Shown here: positions 58,541-64,000 of the stretch, one piece after another | Numbering within the stretch: the stretch's first letter is position 1 | How the letters are laid out: the number at the start of each line of letters is the position of its first letter | NCBI GenBank assembly: GCA_013399695.1 | Contig: VXAU01001758.1 | Location: 6,927-70,926 of the forward strand | DNA from: Formicarius rufipectus | Taxonomy: Eukaryota > Chordata > Aves > Passeriformes > Formicariidae | Reading direction: 5' to 3' | Length of the DNA: 64,000 bases | Program-made: the position numbers and the translations under genes | Notes under the pieces: generated by a model | Database searches by the model: none | What the model was told of the DNA's origin: nothing | Seen by the model: the letters and a program-made list of their open reading frames with translations, nothing else

Positions 58541-59310
58541 ATAACAGAATATGCTGAGTTGGAAGGGACACACCGTGATCATGAAGCCCAACTCTTAGCC
58601 CTAAACAGGACCATTTCCACCATGTGACTGAGAGTATTGTCCAAATGCTTCTTGAACTCTGGCAGGCTTGGTGCTGTGATCACTTTCCTGGGGAGTCTGT
58701 TCCAGGGCCAAATCACTCTCAGAGTGAAGAACCTCTTTGTAATATCCAGCCTAAACCTCTGCTGACACTTCAAGCCATTCCCTTGGGTCCTGTCACTCAT
58801 CACTCCAGAGAAGAGATCAGTGCCTGCCCCTCCTCTTCCCCTCCAAAGGAAGTTATAATTGCAGTGAGGTCTCCTCTCGGTCTCCTCTTCTCCAGGCTGA
58901 ACAGACCAAGTGACTTCAGCTTTTCCTCATATGGCTTCCCCTCAAGGCTCTTCACCATCTTTGTTGCATTCCTTTCGACATTCCCTAATAATTTAATATC
59001 TTATATTGTAGTGCCCAAAACTACACACAATACTCAAGGCGAGGCCACCCCTGTGCAGAACAGAGCGGGACAATCCCCTCACTCACCCAGCTGGCAATGC
59101 TGTGCCTGATGACCCCTGGGACAGGGATGGCCCTCCTGGCTGGCACAGCACTGCTGACTCATATCCAACTGGCCATGGACCAGGACCCCAGGTCGCTTTC
59201 CATGGCACTGCTTTCCATCATCTCATTCCCCCATCTGTGAGTACAACCAGAGTTGCCCCAGCCCAGGTGCAGAATTTACCGCTTTCCCTTGTTGAAAATA
59301 TCCTTACCTA
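58541..59310 (-). mobile_element. CR1 LINE fragment of another subfamily
   Basis: On the plus strand, AACAGAATATGCTGAGTTGG, AAGGGACACACCGTGATCAT and AAGCCCAACTC are the reverse complement of a CR1 3' end of a subfamily different from the 21.6, 28.3 and 51 kb copies. Then follow GTCCAAATGCTTCTTGAACT, CCTGGGGAGTCTGTTCCAGG, AGTGAAGAACCTCTTTGTAA, TCCAGCCTAAACCTCTGCTG, CTCTTCTCCAGGCTGAACAG and CCAGCTGGCAATGCTGTGCC. The last 150 bases (59110-59310), rich in GC, resemble ORF2 antisense. The 161-codon plus frame at 58624-59109 is antisense reading and not a gene. Element is 5'-truncated. Confidence 0.92.
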
Positions 59311-59739
59311 ATGCATTTTTTTGGCATGGAAACAATCTTATTTCCTTGTTAAGCTACTATATAAATAAAGAGAAATCATGTTTCTGTTTACAAGCTGTAT
59401 ATGTTTCCTGATTAGTTGAAGCTAATCACTAAGACTGAACCTTTTTTGAAAAGTGAAGATTTTAGACTGTCAAATAGACAATAAAGGCTGTTTCATACAT
59501 GTCTTTTTAAGTGCTATTTGTAAATATAGTTACCCTGTATATCCCTTATGGGTTTTTGACAGCATTTTTGAGTACTCCTTTTTCTTACAAAGTGGATAGT
59601 TTTAAATAACAGCAGCGAAAACTTTTGAATATGTGCTGGATTTCCACAGGTAAGTAGTTACATGGTTAGCCACACTTTCTGTGAAAGGGTTGCCCTGAGC
59701 CCGCTACTGCACACCTCTGACTGCCATCTCACTCCCCCT
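59311..59739. other. AT-rich sequence between CR1 and LTR fragment
   Basis: No feature recognised; the LTR-like part may start a little before 59740. Confidence 0.45.
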
Positions 59740-60115
59740 CATTTGGGGAAAACGCATTTCCTGGCAATTAAAAGGGAGCAGCATGGTGAGAAGCAAAGGA
59801 AAATATGAAAACACCTTCCTTCAATTCACCCTTTCCCTCTTCTCAGACTCAGCTTTGCTCCTTCTCTCCTGATTCCTCCATCTCCTCACCCTGATGGTGC
59901 AGAGAGATTGCAAGTGAGGGGCTGCGGATGTCCAGAACAGTCCCTCTCTGCTGCTCCTTCCTCCTCACGCTTTTCCCTGCTCTGGCCTGGAGCATTCCCA
60001 GGGACCTGCCCCAGAGGGGTCTCTCCCAAGCCCACAAGGGCATCCCTGCTGGGATCTCTCCTCCTGCTCTGCCCTGGGTGCAAAGACATAGAAGTTCCCA
60101 CTTTTGTTAATGTTG
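59740..60115 (-). mobile_element. LTR fragment, same family as 43.3-43.9 kb
   Basis: CAATTAAAAGGGAGCAGCAT (from 59765) and GGTGAGAAGCAAAGG, and the block CCCAGAGGGGTCTCTCC...GGGATCTCTCCTCCTGCTC (60009-60078), align with the copy at 43338-43895 in the same orientation. This copy has an additional GC-rich piece (about 59905-59990, including GAACAGTCCCTCTCTGCTGC) that the other lacks or has replaced. Both ends are eroded. Frames on both strands of 60-98 codons are composition artefacts. Confidence 0.6.
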
Positions 60116-61491
60116 TGTGACTATTATAAGGAAAAGGATGAAAACGTGAAGAAAATGTGTGTTTATATAGGAATATCATCACATGTCACCTCTATAAACC
60201 TGGTGCAATCAACTGTTTTGTCTTACCGATGCTTAGATATTCTGAATGATAAAACAGATTGATGCAGTTCCCTTGCAAGTAACTAAGAATGGAAGCTTAT
60301 GATGTTTTTCTTCTGAATGTTAATTCCTCCTTTGTATTTTTCTTTCTTGTTTTAATAAATAAACATATGTTTAACGTGTGCCTTTGATAACATGACAATA
60401 TAATCATTCTCAGTATACCCTTACCTCTTTCATGGGTTTGTGCTAATGACTGAGAAGCTAAGGCTGTGTTGCCTTTTCAGTTAGATAATCTGTATTAGCT
60501 TCAGCAACTCCACTGAAATCAGTTGTTACTGACCTTTTTCTGCCACTGTCTGCCTTAGTGAACAGCAGTACAAATTTTTTTGATATGATTCCCAAGTTTA
60601 ATGTCAGTTTTGGACCCTGAAACTGTTTTCAGGTTTTGACATTTTTCATGTGGAAATACTGTGCAGAATTAGTGCTCGGGTCTTCTAGCATTTATTGGAA
60701 TTATGCTGGCTTTTAGTAAAGAAACATATTCTTTTGTTCTAAGTAACAACCTTTGAAACAGAAATGAGCCAGAGAACTTTATAAGAGAAAAAAACCTGAC
60801 TTTGATTAAGTATATTTTTGTGGCAAAAATATTAATATATTTTGATGATCGACATATTACTAATACAAGAGAATGTTAATGTCATGATTTCTTAACATAG
60901 TTATTATTATCAAAAACAGGATACTGCAGAATATTTACTGCAAACTAATTAGACAGAAAATGAATAATCTGGGAATTTGGAGTACGTTACAAATAGCACA
61001 AGAAAAAAACAAAAATCACTGTGTTGCAAAACAGAACTGTAACCCTGCTATTATCTTTGTCCTTTTCCCACACTTCATCTCTATTTTACAATGACTGTAG
61101 AATGGAAAAACTCTTTCCAGGGCATTTGCTTTTTCTGCCAATGTAACTGATCAAACTTTACTTACTTTCCTTGTGAATAAGACCAGAAGTCAGCCTTCAT
61201 CACCCTGGATATTTTTAGAAAAGATAAATTCATGGCAAGCATTAATCTAATGGCTTCTCAGGAATCTCGTAGGTTCCAGAATTCATCTATTTACAGACTT
61301 TCAAAGCTATAGATTTCCTCAGAAACAAAGATCCTTCCCTTGAAATGTGTTTGATATCCTTTTAAACACATTTCTATCATCTGGTCTCACCACATCCTTT
61401 GACAATTGGTTCCATAAATCCTGTGCATGTGAAGAAAAAATATTAAAAGTTTGTTGCAGATTTTTTAACTTTTGACTTCTATTGGTGTATT
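60116..61491. other. AT-rich sequence, nothing recognised
   Basis: No gene, RNA or transposon could be identified. Confidence 0.45.
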
Positions 61492-61572
61492 CTGTTTTGG
61501 TTTTTTTTTTGTTTGTTTCTTTTTTGGGTTTTTTGTTTGTTTGTTTGTTTGTTTATTTGTTCAGGTTTTTTT
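61492..61572. repeat. T/G-rich array with (GTTT)n
   Basis: T-runs and TTTTGGG words followed by a regular GTTT stretch at about 61530-61560 with one GTTTATTT unit. Confidence 0.9.
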
Positions 61573-62611
61573 AATCAATGAATGATTTAAATTGTCATTT
61601 CCTATTTGTGTTCTCTGCACCACCCTTGATTTCATGGGTATTTATGAACATTTTAGTGGTCACTACTTCTGTCCTTACAAATATCAATCTTTTTTTTCTC
61701 AAAAGCTACATAGAGCTGGACTCTTCAGTGATTCTCATATCAGAGATATTACTTATACCCAATGACATAGGTTGATGTTTTTTCCTAAGTTTTTTTCCCC
61801 TAGTTTCTTTATGTCTATTATAACTATGGAGTAAACTGTAATTAAATCATACAATATGTGAATTGCTAAGGCAGGATATGAAAAACCTAAAATAATTTCC
61901 TCATTCCTTCCAATGCTTTTAACATTGTGACATGTTTGAAAGTGATACATTATTACTGAAACTTCCTTTTATTGTATTGAACAGTATTAAACACTTGTGA
62001 ATTTCATATCTGCTCATAGCTAGGTGATGTCCTTTGTATCAACTACATTAAGGGATCAGTTCTTGTTTGGAGCATACATTTCAAAGGCCAGTTTGTATAC
62101 TACTATTTCTTTAAAATATCTTCACAACTGAAAGTGAATAGAGGAGCCACTATATTGAACTATAGTTCAGATAAGCAATATTATCAGGTGTTTGATTGCT
62201 AACAGATATAGTAACTATTCATTGTACATAGGATAGAAATCTAGATGGAGTACCAGACTTGTATGCTTAGGCAGAAACAACTCTGCATCCTTACAATGCT
62301 TCAATGGTGTTTTGAATGACCAATTATCAGATAATATGTCCCTGGAAGGAAAGAGATGACTGTTGAAGAATGAGGTCTTTTTGGAAAGGCAGACTTAAAA
62401 GCTATTAAGTATGAAACTTGCTTTTATGTATGTTTCTTTTCTAAAGCTGTAATTCTTGAGCTTTATGAAGATAATAGAATTGATTGTGTTAAAAACATGA
62501 AGGTATTGAATATGACTGAATTAAAAGCCAACAATTGTTCCTTTTTATAAAATAAGAAAAGATAAAACTAGATAAGAAACTTTGGATATTATTTTGATTT
62601 TGCAGTCAAAC
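61573..62611. other. AT-rich sequence, nothing recognised
   Basis: Short frames on both strands only. Confidence 0.45.
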
Positions 62612-62717
62612 CTTTTGTTTGCTTGTTTGTTTTTGTTTTTGTTTGTTTGCTTGTTTGCTTTTTGGTTGTGGTTTTGTTTGTTTGGGATGTGTTTTTTTTT
62701 TCTTTTTGTTTGTTTTC
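62612..62717. repeat. T/G-rich array
   Basis: TTTGCTTG, TTTTG, TTTGG and T-run units over about 105 bases. An A-run pair follows at 62732-62763. Confidence 0.9.
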
Positions 62718-64000
62718 TCCTGTTATCTTTATTAAAAAAAAAAAGTAAGAAATTAAAAAAAAAGTTGGAACCTAGGAGGATTTACAACAGTTTTTGAATG
62801 CTCTCAAAATACACTGGCAATATAGGTATCAGCCTATGGAATGTAGGCACTTTAGAGTCAGGAGCCAGATTTCACCTGAGCTTGGTAAAGTAGTGCAATT
62901 AATTTCTGAAAGAGAAAATTCAAAATCAGTAGTCAGACCAAATACTATAAACAGTTTATACATGTCTCTTCAGTCTGTTAGGGAAAAAAAAGGTCTTTCC
63001 AGTGGGATATGGAATGGAGGACTTGCAAAAGATAATGCATTGTTTTGAAAATGAAGCAGCATTATTTTGCTTCTCTTGGCATTTATTCATGGGTAGCTAA
63101 ATACTCTGAGTGCCTGAAAGCAAACAAATTATTTATAAAATGAGAATACTGTGCCATTTTAAATTCAATAACTGTTTAATAGATAGTACACAATGAAAGA
63201 AAGGAATATCACTTTATTTCAGGCCACTTTTCAATCTTTCACTGACGGTTCAGTATGAGGTAAAAATGACCCCTCTAAAGAAAGTTACCAGGCAACTAAC
63301 AGATTATTCTGATTGAATGTTTTTACCAAGTTTATGAAGCAACATGCATGCTATTAAAGAGTCATGTCATAGTTATACACAGTTCTGTTCCAAAAATAAA
63401 GGTGCACAAAAGTAAAATCTTCCTTATAGTTGAGAATCTTTGACGAAACCAAACTATAACACAAATTACTGCACATAAACCAAGACTGGAAATCCATTGA
63501 GTGTCTCATCAGTATTTGTTTGGATTTTTCTTCAATGTACATTGTAATTGTATGTTTACAGCATAAATTGTATTTTATGAGATCAAGACTTTAATGGAGT
63601 GTAGGGTTATTCAGTTACTTTATTCAGTGGTGTTATTATCTACCAGAATTTTATGATTGGAAATTTGTAAGTCTAAAGGTTAATTTGTTAAGCTTAGCAA
63701 ATTTTCAACTTACTAAAGAGACATTAGTATTCTTCATATCTGTGTGCTTGTGGAGGGTTTGCTTTTAGCCTCGAGAATTTGACATTTGCATAGTTGAAAA
63801 TATAAGGAAAGTTCCTGAATCCTAGAAAGTCTGCTGATATTTCAGAGCCTTCCTAGTTTCCTCTAAGTGTCCATTTTGCATTTACATTGATAGAAAGTTC
63901 ATGATTTCAGAGTAAACACTGGGGTCTATTGGTTATAGTAATGGCTTTTATTTATCAACATTGTGCTGTAACCTGAGGTTTTTATTTGTTTTTCAGAGAG
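62718..64000. other. AT-rich sequence to the window end
   Basis: A-runs at 62732-62742 and 62756-62763. No gene recognised; an 84-codon frame at 62794-63048 has no domain. Confidence 0.45.

Noticed and set aside
58624..59109. 161-codon plus-strand frame as a gene
   Set aside because: It reads antisense through a CR1 LINE fragment.

Overview
This window looks like bird nuclear DNA, most likely from a songbird. It is AT-rich. Its recognisable repeats are CR1 LINE copies ending in the avian ATTCTATG-type tail, plus retroviral LTR pieces of a kind I recall from passerine genomes. I see no L1 or Alu-like repeats. No host protein-coding exon, rRNA or functional tRNA gene could be supported on either strand, and the many short open frames lie in repeats, low-complexity tracts or unremarkable AT-rich DNA. 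The window is best read as intergenic DNA or part of a very long intron.

Layout. 1-6.1 kb is AT-rich single-copy DNA broken by C/A- or T/G-rich arrays. 6167-6851 is a probable solo LTR on the minus strand carrying a 23-bp minisatellite. 12.07-13.23 kb holds an exact 257-bp duplication bounded by single Ns, which is probably an assembly artefact. 14.9-15.8 kb is an unusual GC-richer patch with a class-II tRNA-like sequence (a SINE-like head), ending at a 34-N gap. 21-22.6 kb combines large low-complexity arrays with a CR1 3' end. CR1 pieces follow at 28.3 and 29.0 kb. 29.4-38.5 kb is mostly unique sequence. 38.96-42.04 kb is a decayed plus-strand endogenous retrovirus: an LTR fragment with a small CR1 piece inside it, an unrecognised interior, and a broken pol segment with a readable integrase core. 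A related LTR fragment lies in minus orientation at 43.3-43.9 kb and again at 59.7-60.1 kb. The largest LINE is a 2-kb minus-strand CR1 at 51.08-53.09 kb with recognisable reverse-transcriptase blocks. It faces a plus-strand CR1 at 53.96-54.74 kb that ends in a 13-unit TCTAT array. Another CR1 lies at 58.5-59.3 kb.

Nothing here works as a gene system. The content is retrotransposon debris in a gene-poor region. I did not find a convincing new biological system. The items most worth checking are the tRNA-like element at 15.3 kb, the nested retrovirus/CR1 structure at 39-44 kb, and the apparent assembly duplication at 12-13 kb.
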